A stretch of DNA of 64,000 bases from Chryseobacterium cucumeris (GCF_001593385.1 NZ_LUVZ01000012.1:186001-250000), one strand, 5' to 3'; numbered from the stretch's first letter, positions 17,744 through 27,042 are shown. Notes: generated by a model not told the origin, from the sequence alone. Made by a program: numbers and translations.

Positions 17744-18190
17744 TTAATATTCCAACAACCTTCTGTGGTAATTAATCTGTCCCAAATGATAATCCAGATG
17801 AGCAATCAGATGAATCAGGAAGTAATCTGTAGTCATTTTGTTTTCAAAAACAACCAGTGGGTATTCTTTTTTCAGGTCGTCTTCTGATAATTGAGAAAGA
17901 GTAGAATCTATCATTGTTGTAGTTGCCTCTATTTTTTCAATAAGTTCAGCTCTTGGAACATCTTTTAATGAAAACTCCAGGTCACGCTGTCTTACATATC
18001 CTGTGTTTCCAAGGTGCGTTCCTATAAAATGGTTGAGGTTTCCAACCAGATGAAGAACCAGGTTGCCCGCAGAATTGGCTATGTTTTTATCAACTTTCCA
18101 AAGATTTTCTTCGTTTTGATAGGCTTCTAGCTCTGTTTTTAATTTATTTAAATCTCTGTTGTAAAGAGATTTGAGGCTTTCTGTGATCAT
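17744..18190 (-). CDS. DinB-superfamily protein
   Basis: The protein is 148 aa, predicted to form the DinB/YfiT four-helix bundle. Candidate metal ligands are H47 and H54 in LVLHLVGNLNHFIGTHLGN and the His cluster in HLIAHLDYHLGQINYHRRLL near the C-terminus. DinB-like proteins bind a divalent metal; some are thiol transferases, most have no known role. The name comes from a damage-inducible B. subtilis gene and does not imply a polymerase. A lipoprotein gene lies 8 bp upstream in the same direction, so the group 20561-17744 may be one transcript. Confidence 0.85.
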   Translation of the reverse strand: MITESLKSLYNRDLNKLKTELEAYQNEENLWKVDKNIANSAGNLVLHLVGNLNHFIGTHLGNTGYVRQRDLEFSLKDVPRAELIEKIEATTTMIDSTLSQLSEDDLKKEYPLVVFENKMTTDYFLIHLIAHLDYHLGQINYHRRLLEY

Positions 18191-18198
18191 ATCAATTT

Positions 18199-18756
18199 TT
18201 ATTGTATTATGGTTTTAAAATATCCTTTAAAGTGTTTATCAACCAAACTGTCAATACTGCATTTATAATCTATAAAGCCATAAATGCTATCATTTTTGGT
18301 GAATTGTTTACTATTTAGAATCAGTTTCTGACTAAAAACTTTAGATTTTATGAATTTTTCCTCACCTTTTAAGGTTTTTGGATCAATATCTTTGATGTAA
18401 AAGTGGTTTTTAAACACCTTAATCAAAATTCCGTTTCCAAAATATCCGTTATTGTTATTCAGTTTGATGGTAAGAGTATCATTCTGATACTGAGCTTTGC
18501 ATTTATAATCATCGAATAAAAATGTTCCTTTACGAAAGCCATCTGAGTAACTTGCAGCCTGAACAATATGTGCTGTCCTTGTTTCACTTTCAACAATTTC
18601 ACTGTTATAAAGCTTCAGTTCCGGATATTTGGAAAGAAGGAGAATAGTATCATTGCCAGGTAAGCTCTTGTCAACCGTAAAATTTTCAAAATTGTGCTTC
18701 TTTTGACAGCTCAATAACACTAATAAAATACCGGTAAAAAATAAAAATAGTCTCAT
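18199..18756 (-). CDS. hypothetical lipoprotein
   Basis: The protein is 185 aa. A lipobox LLVLLSCQ at the end of a hydrophobic stretch gives a lipid-modified Cys17. The mature part is beta-rich, with Lys/Asn/Asp-heavy loops, and has two further cysteines (DDYKCKAQY and DYKCSID). No family is recognised. It lies 8 bp from both the DUF885 peptidase upstream and the DinB-like gene downstream. Confidence 0.7.
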   Translation of the reverse strand: MRLFLFFTGILLVLLSCQKKHNFENFTVDKSLPGNDTILLLSKYPELKLYNSEIVESETRTAHIVQAASYSDGFRKGTFLFDDYKCKAQYQNDTLTIKLNNNNGYFGNGILIKVFKNHFYIKDIDPKTLKGEEKFIKSKVFSQKLILNSKQFTKNDSIYGFIDYKCSIDSLVDKHFKGYFKTIIQ

Positions 18757-18764
18757 AAAAGAAA

Positions 18765-20561
18765 CTATTTTTGTTTTTTAGCCCAAAGCTCCATTTTTCT
18801 GTTCAGAACATCCAAAGGAAGACATCCCTGGCTTAATACTTCATCATGGAAGCTTGCCAGCTTGAATTTGTTCCCAAGTTCTTTCTGATACTTTTCTCTC
18901 AGCTCACGGATTCTTAAGGATCCTATTTTGTAGCCTAAAGCCTGTCCCGGCATTGCCATATATCTTTCTACTTCTGCAGTGGCAGATCCCTCGTCGTAAG
19001 AAATATTGCTTAAGAAGTATTTGATAGCCTCTTCACGTGACATTTTTCCTGTATGAAGCCCTGTATCTACTACCAGTCTTACAGCTCTCAGCATCTGATC
19101 ACTCAGGTAACCCATTTTTTGATAAGGATCTGTGTATAACCCAAATTCAGGCCCTAATGTCTCACAATAATGAGCCCACCCTTCACCATAAGCTCCTAAC
19201 CATCCGAATCTCATAAATTTAGGAAGCTTTGTGTTCTCCTGTTGCAAAGAAACCTGATAATGATGCCCTGGGATGGCTTCATGAAGGAAAAGAGATTCCA
19301 TTCCTGAAGTAACATTGAATTTAGTAGGGTCAGGAAGCGGAACATAGAATATACCTGCTCTTTTTCCATCCGGAGTTCCCGGCATATATTCTGCGCTGGC
19401 ACTTGCCTCTCTGAATTTCTCCGTCTGTCTGATTTCAAACTTCGTTTTTGGCGTTACATTAAACATTGTTTTCAGCTTCGGAGTGATTTTAGTTAAGATC
19501 CCGTTGAATGCATTTAAAACCTCTTTAGATGTTTTATAAGGCATTGCCTTTGGATCCGTTTTTACAAAAGTGATAAATTCTTCAAGAGTGCCCGTAAAAC
19601 CTACCTGTTGTTTTACTTTTTCCATTTCTGCACGAAGCATAGCTACCTGCTGAAGTCCGATCTTATTAATTTCTTCAGGAGATTTCTTAGTGGTTGTCCA
19701 GCTTTTTACATAATAGTTGTAGATCTCATTTCCGTTAGGAAGACTGTTGTATCCGTCTGTATCCCTTGCTTTCGGAAGGTACTCTTTTTCTAAAAATGTT
19801 CCCATTTTAATATAAGCCGGAATGATCTTTTTGGTAATAGCATCTTTATAAAGTGCTGAAAATTTTTCTTTCTGAGCCTGAGAGAAGCTTTTCGGAAAAT
19901 TTCTTATCGGACCATAGAAAATATTCTTTTCCATGTCAGAAGTGGTAATTTCCTCTGCTTTCATCTGAGGAATCATTTTGATAACCAGTTTTTTAGGTAA
20001 TACTATCTTATTGTTGATTCCCTCACGGAAGTTGTCTGCCGCTGCATTCATCCACTCCGGGAATTTTTCCATTCTTTTCAGCCAGTCGCTATAGTCTTTT
20101 TCTGTTTTAAAAGGTTGATTACCCTGCCCGCTTCCATACAATGGGAACGTTAACGGAAGTCCTCCAAATTGAGTAAAAGGAATATATTCCGGATGATAGG
20201 CGTAGGCCTCAGTTTTATCTTTTAAAGTATAATCCAAAACATCATAGACCACTTTGTCTTCGTCAGAAAGGGTTTTATAATCTACATGTTCCAGTTGTTT
20301 TTGCACAGAATTGTAGAAAGCAATTTCTCCTGAGATAAAATCTTTATCAATATTGATAGGAAGCTGATCATTATATCTTGTATCTCCTTGTGCGGTAGCA
20401 TCTAAAGGATATAGTTTAAGATACTGCTCATAATAGTTGGAAGCGATAGAATCCAGATTGCTGGGAGTCACTTTTGTAAGGGGAGAATCCGATTTTTTGC
20501 AGGAAGTAAGCCCAATCACCAACCCTAATCCTAGAATACTTTTTGATAAAATGTTTTTCAT
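18765..20561 (-). CDS. DUF885 family lipoprotein, predicted metallopeptidase
   Basis: The protein is 598 aa from ATG 20561. It has a lipoprotein signal (LVIGLTSC, Cys20), placing it in the periplasm or outer membrane. The DUF885 domain spans most of the chain. The conserved HEAIPGHHYQ motif near residue 427 resembles a zinc site, and the family is regarded as M32-like carboxypeptidase-type metallopeptidases. A longer frame starts at 20624 but its extra 21 residues would bury the lipobox, so the later ATG is preferred. The substrate is unknown. It is the first gene of a likely three-gene operon. A CAAAAATA (TATTTTTG on the coding strand) -7 box lies at 20582-20589. Confidence 0.87.
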   Translation of the reverse strand: MKNILSKSILGLGLVIGLTSCKKSDSPLTKVTPSNLDSIASNYYEQYLKLYPLDATAQGDTRYNDQLPINIDKDFISGEIAFYNSVQKQLEHVDYKTLSDEDKVVYDVLDYTLKDKTEAYAYHPEYIPFTQFGGLPLTFPLYGSGQGNQPFKTEKDYSDWLKRMEKFPEWMNAAADNFREGINNKIVLPKKLVIKMIPQMKAEEITTSDMEKNIFYGPIRNFPKSFSQAQKEKFSALYKDAITKKIIPAYIKMGTFLEKEYLPKARDTDGYNSLPNGNEIYNYYVKSWTTTKKSPEEINKIGLQQVAMLRAEMEKVKQQVGFTGTLEEFITFVKTDPKAMPYKTSKEVLNAFNGILTKITPKLKTMFNVTPKTKFEIRQTEKFREASASAEYMPGTPDGKRAGIFYVPLPDPTKFNVTSGMESLFLHEAIPGHHYQVSLQQENTKLPKFMRFGWLGAYGEGWAHYCETLGPEFGLYTDPYQKMGYLSDQMLRAVRLVVDTGLHTGKMSREEAIKYFLSNISYDEGSATAEVERYMAMPGQALGYKIGSLRIRELREKYQKELGNKFKLASFHDEVLSQGCLPLDVLNRKMELWAKKQK

Positions 20562-20730
20562 TTTCAGAATCTTTATGAAAACAAAAATAAGTATTATTGG
20601 GAGATTCAGACTTATTGTTTGCATTGATTTTAAAAAATTATTTTCAAAATCCTTTCAACTTTGAATCAATTTTTTATCTTTGTCTAAAACGTTTAACAAT
20701 CATATTATTACAGCTCTTTTTTAAGAAAAA

Positions 20731-21192
20731 ATGAAAGGGATTTTAAAAATTTACCATCCGGACGAAACGCTAAAATACAATATCAGAAATACTTATTGTA
20801 AGGCAGTTTACAGCAACCAGCAACATTTTTTAGAGGTTGAAGTGATTACGGATGACAGTTTGGATCACGTGGATGATGATTCATTACAGTACAACTTTCC
20901 GCAGCTTTCACTTGAAGTTTTTGATTTTCCTATTGAATCGGCGGAAATAGAAGGAAAAACCATCATCATCAATGACTCTGATGAAGAAACCTATACAGAA
21001 GTAGACCTTTTCGATGACGAAGATGCCTACATCTATGATAACGAGCTTCTTTTTGAAAAAAATGAAGAAGGGGAGCTTCAGGTCATCTGGAAAGGGACCA
21101 TTGATGATTTCTATACCGGATCAGATACACCGATCCCCTTTAGATTAAAATGTGAATTTAAGCAAGATGAAATTGAGGTAGGAGAAGACTAA
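20731..21192 (+). CDS. acidic cytoplasmic protein of unknown function
   Basis: The protein is 153 aa with no signal peptide or membrane helix, and a very high Asp/Glu content (runs such as DSLDHVDDDSL, NDSDEETYTEVDLFDDEDA). The start is ATG 20731, and a TATCTTTG -7 box at 20675-20682 sits about 50 bp upstream. No family is recognised. It is divergent from the DUF885 gene and 174 bp ahead of exbB, which has its own -7 box, so it is probably monocistronic. Confidence 0.65.
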   Translation: MKGILKIYHPDETLKYNIRNTYCKAVYSNQQHFLEVEVITDDSLDHVDDDSLQYNFPQLSLEVFDFPIESAEIEGKTIIINDSDEETYTEVDLFDDEDAYIYDNELLFEKNEEGELQVIWKGTIDDFYTGSDTPIPFRLKCEFKQDEIEVGED

Positions 21193-21365
21193 CATAGGCT
21201 TCTATCTTTTTCGTACCAGATTTCTTTTCAAAATTATTTTTTGGAAAGAAATTTGCTATTTGTAAAATTGTAACAAAATTTAAGTTGTTTTTAAGCAATT
21301 TTTAAGAGTTCAATTCATAATATTCTCCTACATTTGTCGTTGAAATTTAATAAAATTTACATTTA

Positions 21366-22070
21366 ATGCTGTTAACGGAACTTTCTCAGATTTTATTTGC
21401 ACAAATCGCTACCCCTGCAGTTGCTGCAGACAACTTAGAGTTCTCATTCTGGAAAATTATGTTCCATGGAGGAGCTTTCGCTAAAATAGTGATGGTCACT
21501 GTATTACTATTGGGAGTGTTTTCTCTATACCTGTTTTTTGAAAGATTTTTCTTTATCAAAAGGCTTACATCAAAAACAGATTCCAACTTCATGAACAATA
21601 TCGAAGACTTCATCAAGGCCGGAAAAATAGAGGCGGCAGCAGATTACTGCAAAACCCAGAACTCTCCGGAAGGAAGAATTTTAGAAAAAGGAATTTCAAG
21701 ATTAGGACGTCCTGTTTCTGATATTGTAAGTGCTATGGAATCTCAGGCACAGGTAGAGGTTGCCAATATGGAAAAAAACCTGAACCTTTTGGCTGTAGTA
21801 CCAAGTATTGCACCCATGTTGGGACTTTTAGGTACGGTAATCGGGATGATTATTGCTTTCTTTAATCTTTCCCACGCAACAGGATCATTCTCGCCGAAAA
21901 CACTTTCAGAGGGGATCTATACCGCTTTAGGGCAGACCGCTGTAGGTTTGGCTGTAGCAATTCCTGCTAACTTCTGTTATAATATTCTATTGACAAGGAT
22001 TGATAAATTTGTCCTGAAAGCTCAGAATATGTCAGGAGAATTTTTAGACCTTATCAACAAACCTTTATAA
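21366..22070 (+). CDS. exbB: ExbB/TolQ/MotA-family proton channel subunit
   Basis: ExbB forms the pentameric stator that uses the proton motive force to move TonB or Tol partners. The 234-aa protein has three membrane helices (about 38-62, 140-165 and 185-207) and the conserved MLGLLGTVIGMIIAF and AVGLAVAIPANFCYN regions. A cytoplasmic loop lies between helices 1 and 2. A TACATTTG -7 box is at 21329-21336. exbD and a TonB-like gene follow at 12 and 35 bp, so the three genes form a complete energy-transducing operon. Confidence 0.93.
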   Translation: MLLTELSQILFAQIATPAVAADNLEFSFWKIMFHGGAFAKIVMVTVLLLGVFSLYLFFERFFFIKRLTSKTDSNFMNNIEDFIKAGKIEAAADYCKTQNSPEGRILEKGISRLGRPVSDIVSAMESQAQVEVANMEKNLNLLAVVPSIAPMLGLLGTVIGMIIAFFNLSHATGSFSPKTLSEGIYTALGQTAVGLAVAIPANFCYNILLTRIDKFVLKAQNMSGEFLDLINKPL

Positions 22071-22082
22071 ATCTTTCTTACG

Positions 22083-22481
22083 ATGAAAATTCAAAGAAGA
22101 AATAAAGCAAATCCGGAATTCAGTTTAGCAGCGATGACAGACGTTATCCTGTTGATGCTGATTTTCTTTATGATCACTTCTTCAGCTGCCAATCAAAGCG
22201 CTATTGATGTGAATCTTCCGAAAGCCGGAGCAGTTGATGATAATATTCCCAACCCTTTAACGGTAAGCATCAAGCCGGACGGTTCATTTTTTGTAGATGA
22301 TAATCCTGCCAATAAAGGAGAACTGGAGCAAATTATTGTAGATAAATTAGCCAGCCAAACCAATAAATCATTTACGATCAGAGCTGATGAAAACACATTG
22401 CATAAAGATGTTGTTTTTGTGATGGAAATTGCTGAGAAACATAAATTTAATATTGCTATTGCAACCGTTAAAGACAAATAA
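22083..22481 (+). CDS. exbD: ExbD/TolR-family biopolymer transport protein
   Basis: ExbD is the single-helix partner of ExbB. The 132-aa protein has the helix MTDVILLMLIFFMITS, with the essential membrane Asp in TDVILL, and a periplasmic domain with NLPKAGAVDD... and IRADENTLHKDVVFVMEIAEKHKF. Length and layout are typical. It is tightly spaced between exbB and the TonB-like gene. Confidence 0.93.
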   Translation: MKIQRRNKANPEFSLAAMTDVILLMLIFFMITSSAANQSAIDVNLPKAGAVDDNIPNPLTVSIKPDGSFFVDDNPANKGELEQIIVDKLASQTNKSFTIRADENTLHKDVVFVMEIAEKHKFNIAIATVKDK

Positions 22482-22516
22482 CATATCCGGATTTCCGGAA
22501 AGAATTACGTTTTAAG

Positions 22517-23407
22517 ATGAAAAGCTATACAGCAAACAGAAACGAAGAAAATAAAGACAGAGTAAAGAGCGCATTGCTTTCTATTCTCATCTGGGCTGCT
22601 ATTCTGCTTTTTGTTTTTTTGTATAAATTAAAACCTGAACTGGATAAAGATCCTGAGGTGGTTACTACCATGCTGGTTAATTTTGGTGATAACAGAAATG
22701 GAAAGGGGATTGAAGAACCAGCTGAACAGCCTGGAAGTCTTGCCGCTGCAACGGAAGAAGTTACACCAGAGCCCGCAGAAACTCCGGTTCCGGAAACAAA
22801 AACAGTTATAAAGCCAGAACCAGTTCCTACTCCCGAACCAAAGAAAACAGAGGTTAAGGAAAAAGTTATTACAGGAAATAATTCAAAAGCTACTGTTCCT
22901 AAAAAAGAGGAATCCAAAAAAGCTGAGAAAAAAGAAGCAACCAGCACAAGTACTTCTAAAAATACTAAAAAATCTGGAGCGGCCACTGCCAATTCAAAAA
23001 CAGGAAATGGTGACGGAAAAGGAACCGCAGCCATAGGCAACCTGATCAAAGGAAGAGGAACCAAAGCCGGAAGCCAGGGAACTGGTGATGGTATCGGAAA
23101 TGCGGGAGATCCTTTAGGAGGAGATGGAAATGGAGACAGTAAAGTTGGAATCGACAGAAAACTGGTAGGCTATATTCCCGGAACAATGGGAAGAGGAGGA
23201 GCACAGCCTTCTCACAGCTGTACAGCAAGTGGATCAATTACTATTGCTTATACGGTAGATAAAGCAGGGAATGTAGTATCCGCAAGAAGAGCCGGCGGGA
23301 TTTCAGATCCTTGTGTCTCATCCACGTCTGTGGCCTGGGTTAAGAAATATGTAAAAGCAGAAAAAGCCAATACTTCTTCCACCGGAACTTATAAAATTAC
23401 ATTCTAA
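22517..23407 (+). CDS. TonB-like energy transducer
   Basis: The protein is 296 aa. A single N-terminal membrane helix (about 20-40, LLSILIWAAILLFVFLYKL) follows a charged cytoplasmic start. A long Pro/Glu/Lys region (about 70-150) can span the periplasm, then a Gly-rich stretch (about 155-215). The C-terminal ~75 residues form a TonB/AgmX-like domain (GSITIAYTVDKAGNVVSARR) with two cysteines, in SHSCTASG and SDPCVSS, which may form a disulfide. It is third in the exbB-exbD operon and likely energises outer-membrane transporters; the receptor is not in the window. Low-complexity bias makes the opposite strand open too, but that is a shadow. Confidence 0.85.
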   Translation: MKSYTANRNEENKDRVKSALLSILIWAAILLFVFLYKLKPELDKDPEVVTTMLVNFGDNRNGKGIEEPAEQPGSLAAATEEVTPEPAETPVPETKTVIKPEPVPTPEPKKTEVKEKVITGNNSKATVPKKEESKKAEKKEATSTSTSKNTKKSGAATANSKTGNGDGKGTAAIGNLIKGRGTKAGSQGTGDGIGNAGDPLGGDGNGDSKVGIDRKLVGYIPGTMGRGGAQPSHSCTASGSITIAYTVDKAGNVVSARRAGGISDPCVSSTSVAWVKKYVKAEKANTSSTGTYKITF

Positions 23408-23413
23408 AAATAC

Positions 23414-23441
23414 AAAAGCACTTTATTCAAGTGCTTTTTTT
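23414..23441. terminator. bidirectional terminator after the exbBD-tonB operon
   Basis: AAAAGCACTT and AAGTGCTTTT are exact arms around a 5-nt loop and a T7 run follows on the plus strand. The stop of the convergent gene ending at 23423 lies in the stem. Confidence 0.85.
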
Positions 23442-23815
23442 AATTCATTTATTCTGTTGATAATGGGTAGTGCAAAAATACCACTGGTCTGAAGATAAAG
23501 CTCGTAGAATGTCTTGGCTTTATCCTGAAAATCTTTGTTCTGATCATGTCTGCTGTTGAAATAAAATAGATTTCCCAGCATTTCATAATAATCTTTGTGA
23601 TCTCTTTCCTGTCTTTCATTCACAATCGCGATCATTTCTTCCTTGGTTTTAGAAGCAACCTCTGTGAAGCTCATCTTGAAAATGTCTCTCATCAACGTAT
23701 CAAAATCCAGTTCTTTCTGCATTAAGCTTTCTTCAGGTTTGTCGAGAATCAATTTTTCTAATGCCTGAGTTAATTGGCGGATGAGTCTTAAGGTGAATTC
23801 TTTATCTGTGATCAT
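23423..23815 (-). CDS. hypothetical helical protein
   Basis: The protein is 130 aa, predicted all-helical and soluble, rich in Glu/Lys/Leu. It begins MITDKEFTLRLIRQLTQALEKLIL, which resembles the DUF6483-type proteins by arrangement, but this assignment is tentative. Residues ~75-110 (RDHKDYYEMLGNLFYFNSRHDQNKDFQDKAKTF) suggest a tetratricopeptide-like helix pair. Its end overlaps the exbBD-tonB terminator. It stands alone. Confidence 0.6.
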   Translation of the reverse strand: MITDKEFTLRLIRQLTQALEKLILDKPEESLMQKELDFDTLMRDIFKMSFTEVASKTKEEMIAIVNERQERDHKDYYEMLGNLFYFNSRHDQNKDFQDKAKTFYELYLQTSGIFALPIINRINELKKALE

Positions 23816-23880
23816 AATGGATTTAAAGTTTTAAGTTTAATGTTTAAAGTTAATAGCATCTGCTCAACCTGCAGATTTCA

Positions 23881-25284
23881 TTAAGCAAAGAATAAGTAAG
23901 CTAATGCAATGGCAGTGATAACGCCGACTAAATCGGCCAGAAGCATGGCAATTACCGTGTATCTTGTATTCTTAACGGCTACGGCACCAAAATATACTGC
24001 AATTACATAGAACGTCGTATCTGAGCTTCCCTGAAGTACTGCCGCTAATTTTCCCTGGAAGCTATCTGCTCCAAATGTGGCCATCGTATCCACCATCATT
24101 CCTCTGGCTCCTGAACCGGATAAAGGTTTGATCAATGCAGTTGGAAGTCCATCCACAAATCTCGGATCCATATTGGCAACGTTGGCTACCCATTTCATCC
24201 CGTCAATAATCACATCAAATACACCGGAAGTTCTTAGTAATGAAATCGCAATCAGCATTCCAACCAGATAAGGAATAATTTTAACACAGGTAGTGAAGCC
24301 TTCTTTTGCGCCTTCAATAAAGGCATCAAAAACGTTAATTTTTTTATAAACAGCTCCCAATACAATCGCAAGGAAGATAAACAGAATTAAACCATTGCTT
24401 AATACTTTACTGAAGTCATCCAGTTCATCCTTACTCAATTGTACAAGGTATACTACCAATAAAGCAATAATTGCTGAAATTCCTCCTACATAAGCTATTA
24501 CCACCGGACGAAGAAGATTGATTTTCTGGTATAAAGAAACAATAATCATCGCAGCTAAAGTTGCCGCAAAAGTGGCGATCATGCAAGGAAGGAAAATATC
24601 TGTAGGGGTCTTTGATCCCATAGAGGCTCTGATGGCAATAATCGAGACCGGGATCAATGTCATTCCTCCGGCATGAAGACACAGAAACATAATCTGCGAA
24701 TTGCTGGCAGTATCTTTATTGGGATTTAAAGTCTGGAGACTTTCCATCGCTTTTAATCCAAAAGGAGTGGCAGCATTATCCAATCCCAGAAGATTGGCAC
24801 TGAAATTCATTAGCATATGTCCGAATGCAGGATGGTTTTTAGGAATTTCCGGAAATAATTTTGAAAAAAATGGCTGAATCAAACGGCTTAGAAGGTTAAT
24901 TCCTCCTGCTTTTTCAGCAATACTCATGAATCCCATAAACAAGGTCATGATTCCGATAAGACCAAGACAGATCTTTACGGCTGTTTCTGAAGTTCCGATA
25001 ACTCCATCGGCTTCCTGAACACGATAAACATTTACATTTTGTTTTAAAGAATCAGTTTTATAATGAATTCTGTTGTCTGCAAAATCATTCTTTTTCATCA
25101 GGCTGTCTCTTACAATAGGAGAGAGGCTGCTCAAAGGTTGTGATGCAATCTTCACTGTATCACCTCCTTTTCCCACCACCATATCATTGAAAATGGTTTT
25201 GTAGTTACCTGACGAAACATATTTTATACTGGCAATGGCAATGGCAATAATAATGAAAGCCGACCAAATTCTGCTGAGAACCAT
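23881..25284 (-). CDS. fused SpmA/SpmB-like nucleoside-recognition (Gate) domain membrane protein
   Basis: The protein is 467 aa with about nine to ten membrane helices. Two Gate/nucleoside-recognition modules are visible: the first around residues 105-260 (with FSANLLGLDNAATPFGLKAM and LCLHAGGMTLIPVSII), the second around 320-467 (EGAKEGFTTCVKIIPYLVGMLIAI ... GLPTALIKPLSGSGARGMMVD). In Bacillus these are separate spore maturation proteins A and B; the fused form is common in non-sporulating Bacteroidota, where its role is unknown (possibly transport). An extracytoplasmic loop lies at ~28-95. A MITE-like repeat lies upstream. Confidence 0.85.
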   Translation of the reverse strand: MVLSRIWSAFIIIAIAIASIKYVSSGNYKTIFNDMVVGKGGDTVKIASQPLSSLSPIVRDSLMKKNDFADNRIHYKTDSLKQNVNVYRVQEADGVIGTSETAVKICLGLIGIMTLFMGFMSIAEKAGGINLLSRLIQPFFSKLFPEIPKNHPAFGHMLMNFSANLLGLDNAATPFGLKAMESLQTLNPNKDTASNSQIMFLCLHAGGMTLIPVSIIAIRASMGSKTPTDIFLPCMIATFAATLAAMIIVSLYQKINLLRPVVIAYVGGISAIIALLVVYLVQLSKDELDDFSKVLSNGLILFIFLAIVLGAVYKKINVFDAFIEGAKEGFTTCVKIIPYLVGMLIAISLLRTSGVFDVIIDGMKWVANVANMDPRFVDGLPTALIKPLSGSGARGMMVDTMATFGADSFQGKLAAVLQGSSDTTFYVIAVYFGAVAVKNTRYTVIAMLLADLVGVITAIALAYLFFA

Positions 25285-25404
25285 CTGATTGATTTAATTG
25301 TTTAAACTTATCAAAAATACTTTAAACCACAAAAATAACTAAAGTCTTTTGTTATTCCGGTGCCAAAGAGAACTGATGATGGTCTCTAATCTTAAAGCTT
25401 ATTG

Positions 25405-25580
25405 TTAACGCATTGTTCACAAAGTTCCTAAATAATGGGGAAAATGATTTTTCTCGTTCGCAAAGGCGTTAGCACTAAGCAAAGAGAATTTAAGTTAAAG
25501 AGCATTGCTGAATGAAATGCCCTTGCGAACAAAAAATATGCATTAAGTTTTTAGATTTTCCTTACGCTCTCTAGCGTTTA
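25405..25580. repeat. MITE-like intergenic element, copy A
   Basis: This fills most of the 309-bp gap (25285-25593), which holds no gene. It is bounded by TTAACGCATTG and CTAGCGTTTAA (short terminal inverted repeats). Inside, GTTCGCAAAGGC (25456-25467) pairs with GCCCTTGCGAAC (25519-25530). The same ends and inner arms recur at 33815-33969. No coding frame is present; it may form a long hairpin in RNA. Confidence 0.75.
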
Positions 25581-25593
25581 AAACTAAAATGAT

Positions 25594-26103
25594 TTACTCT
25601 TCCATATAAACAAGATATCCTTTAAAATCATCATCAAGATTCTTCAGAACTTTGGCTTCATCCATTTTTTTGATCAAAGCATTTACAAAGAAGCTTTTTT
25701 CAAAGAACTGGCGATGAATTCCGGGTAAAATTTCCATAAAATAATCCATTCCGATTTTGTTGTTATGGAGATCCATTTTGGTTTCCAAAGGCTCATTAGG
25801 GAAGAGTTCTTCATGCATATCTGTGATTCTTTTACAAAAATCCAGCGCTTTTTTAGGGGAAGAGATCTTGCAGCAGTACATCATAATGAAGCAGCACCAC
25901 AGCGCGTGTCTGAAAGCATTTCCAATTCCATTGTTGGAGGCCGTTGCAGGGAATTTTTTCTGTGCAATGGTAAACGCTTTTACTGTTGCATAAAAACTCA
26001 GTAAAGCGAAAAGAGGATGAGGAAGGACAAGTGATAAAAGACGGATAATCTTTTTGAAACTCATGCTTCGGATGGTATTGAAAAATATCTTAAAAGTCCT
26101 CAT
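25594..26103 (-). CDS. DUF6973 domain protein
   Basis: The protein is 169 aa. The recognisable core is NGIGNAFRHALWCCFIMMYC (about 57-76), then DMHEELFPNEP and MDLHNNKIGMDYF: a conserved His/Glu/Asp/Asn set typical of the DUF6973 group, which is often found in toxin-like or surface proteins. The function is unknown; the His residues suggest metal or hydrolase chemistry (inference). A hydrophobic stretch at ~20-45 could be a membrane anchor or part of the fold. The upstream accD terminator overlaps the promoter region, so it must have its own promoter or rely on read-through. Confidence 0.72.
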   Translation of the reverse strand: MRTFKIFFNTIRSMSFKKIIRLLSLVLPHPLFALLSFYATVKAFTIAQKKFPATASNNGIGNAFRHALWCCFIMMYCCKISSPKKALDFCKRITDMHEELFPNEPLETKMDLHNNKIGMDYFMEILPGIHRQFFEKSFFVNALIKKMDEAKVLKNLDDDFKGYLVYMEE

Positions 26104-26106
26104 AAA

Positions 26107-26136
26107 TAAAAATCTCTCCCTAATTAGAGAGAGATT
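26107..26136 (-). terminator. terminator of accD
   Basis: On the minus strand AATCTCTC and GAGAGATT pair around a 10-nt loop and TTTATTTAT follows. It lies 4 bp upstream of the DUF6973 start. Confidence 0.75.
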
Positions 26137-26157
26137 GTATTGTTTTTGTTACAGATA

Positions 26158-27012
26158 CTATGCTTTTACAGCTAATAAATTAACTGTTTTGGCAACAGTA
26201 TCCTGAATTTCAGTTCTTTTTACGATGAAATCTACAAATCCTTTTTCCTGTAAGAATTCTGATGTCTGGAATCCTTCAGGTAAGTCTCTACCGATTGTTT
26301 CACGGATTACTCTTGGTCCTGCGAAACCAATCAGTGCTCCCGGTTCTGCCATAATGATATCAGCAGTCATTGCGAAAGAAGCAGTGATTCCTCCGAATGT
26401 AGGATCACAAAGATAAGCGATGTATAAAAGTCCAGCTTCAGAAAGCTGAGCTAATTTAGCCTGAACTTTTGCCAGCTGCATCAAAGAGTAAGTAGCCTCC
26501 TGCATTCTTGCTCCTCCGGACTGACAGATAATCATATACGGAAGTTTGTGTGCAATACAGTAATCTACTGCTCTTCTGATCTTTTCTCCCATTACAGAAC
26601 CCAAAGATCCACCAATGAAAGCAAAATCCATACAAGAAACTACCATTTCAGTTCCTTTTACAGTTCCTACAGCGTTTCTGATAGAATCTGTAAGCTTTGT
26701 TTTAGCTTTTACTTCTTTCAAACGGTCTTTGTAAGGCTTTGTATCTTTGAAGTTTAAGATATCAATACTTTCAACATTGGCATCCAGTTCGGTAAATTTA
26801 CCACCGTCAAAAAGGATGTCAAAAAATTCTGCACTTCCTATTCTTACATGAAATCCGTCTTCAGGAGAAACATAGTTATTTCTCTTTAGTTCATCATGTT
26901 CCACTACTTTTCCGGATGGAGTCTGATGCCAAAGGCCTTTGGGAACGTCTTTTTTCTCATCAGTAGAAGTGGTAATGTTTTTTGCTTTTCTTTTAAACCA
27001 GTCGAATGCCAT
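26158..27012 (-). CDS. accD: acetyl-CoA carboxylase carboxyltransferase subunit beta, without zinc ribbon cysteines
   Basis: AccD with AccA transfers the carboxyl group from biotin to acetyl-CoA, the first step of fatty acid synthesis. The 284-aa protein has the crotonase-type CT core, with [20 protein letters not shown] and [18 protein letters not shown]. The start aligns with E. coli AccD (MAFDWFKRK... PKGLWHQ). The four zinc-ribbon cysteines expected near residues 30-52 are replaced (TPSGK and SPEDGFH), so the N-terminal zinc finger is lost; there is no Cys before residue ~115. accA is not in the window. Confidence 0.94.
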   Translation of the reverse strand: MAFDWFKRKAKNITTSTDEKKDVPKGLWHQTPSGKVVEHDELKRNNYVSPEDGFHVRIGSAEFFDILFDGGKFTELDANVESIDILNFKDTKPYKDRLKEVKAKTKLTDSIRNAVGTVKGTEMVVSCMDFAFIGGSLGSVMGEKIRRAVDYCIAHKLPYMIICQSGGARMQEATYSLMQLAKVQAKLAQLSEAGLLYIAYLCDPTFGGITASFAMTADIIMAEPGALIGFAGPRVIRETIGRDLPEGFQTSEFLQEKGFVDFIVKRTEIQDTVAKTVNLLAVKA

Positions 27013-27042
27013 TTTTGCTTGTATTAATGTATAAATGTAAAA

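Noticed and set aside
18765..20624. Longer start of the DUF885 protein at 20624
   Set aside because: It would place 21 residues before the lipoprotein signal and remove a sensible lipobox position.
22525..23064. A 179-residue frame antisense to the TonB-like gene
   Set aside because: Its Val/Ser/Phe-rich translation mirrors the Pro/Glu/Lys low complexity of the TonB-like gene; no domain or start signal supports it.
23423..23815. Firm DUF6483 assignment of the helical protein
   Set aside because: The resemblance is limited to the first helix; without a profile search it stays a hypothetical protein.
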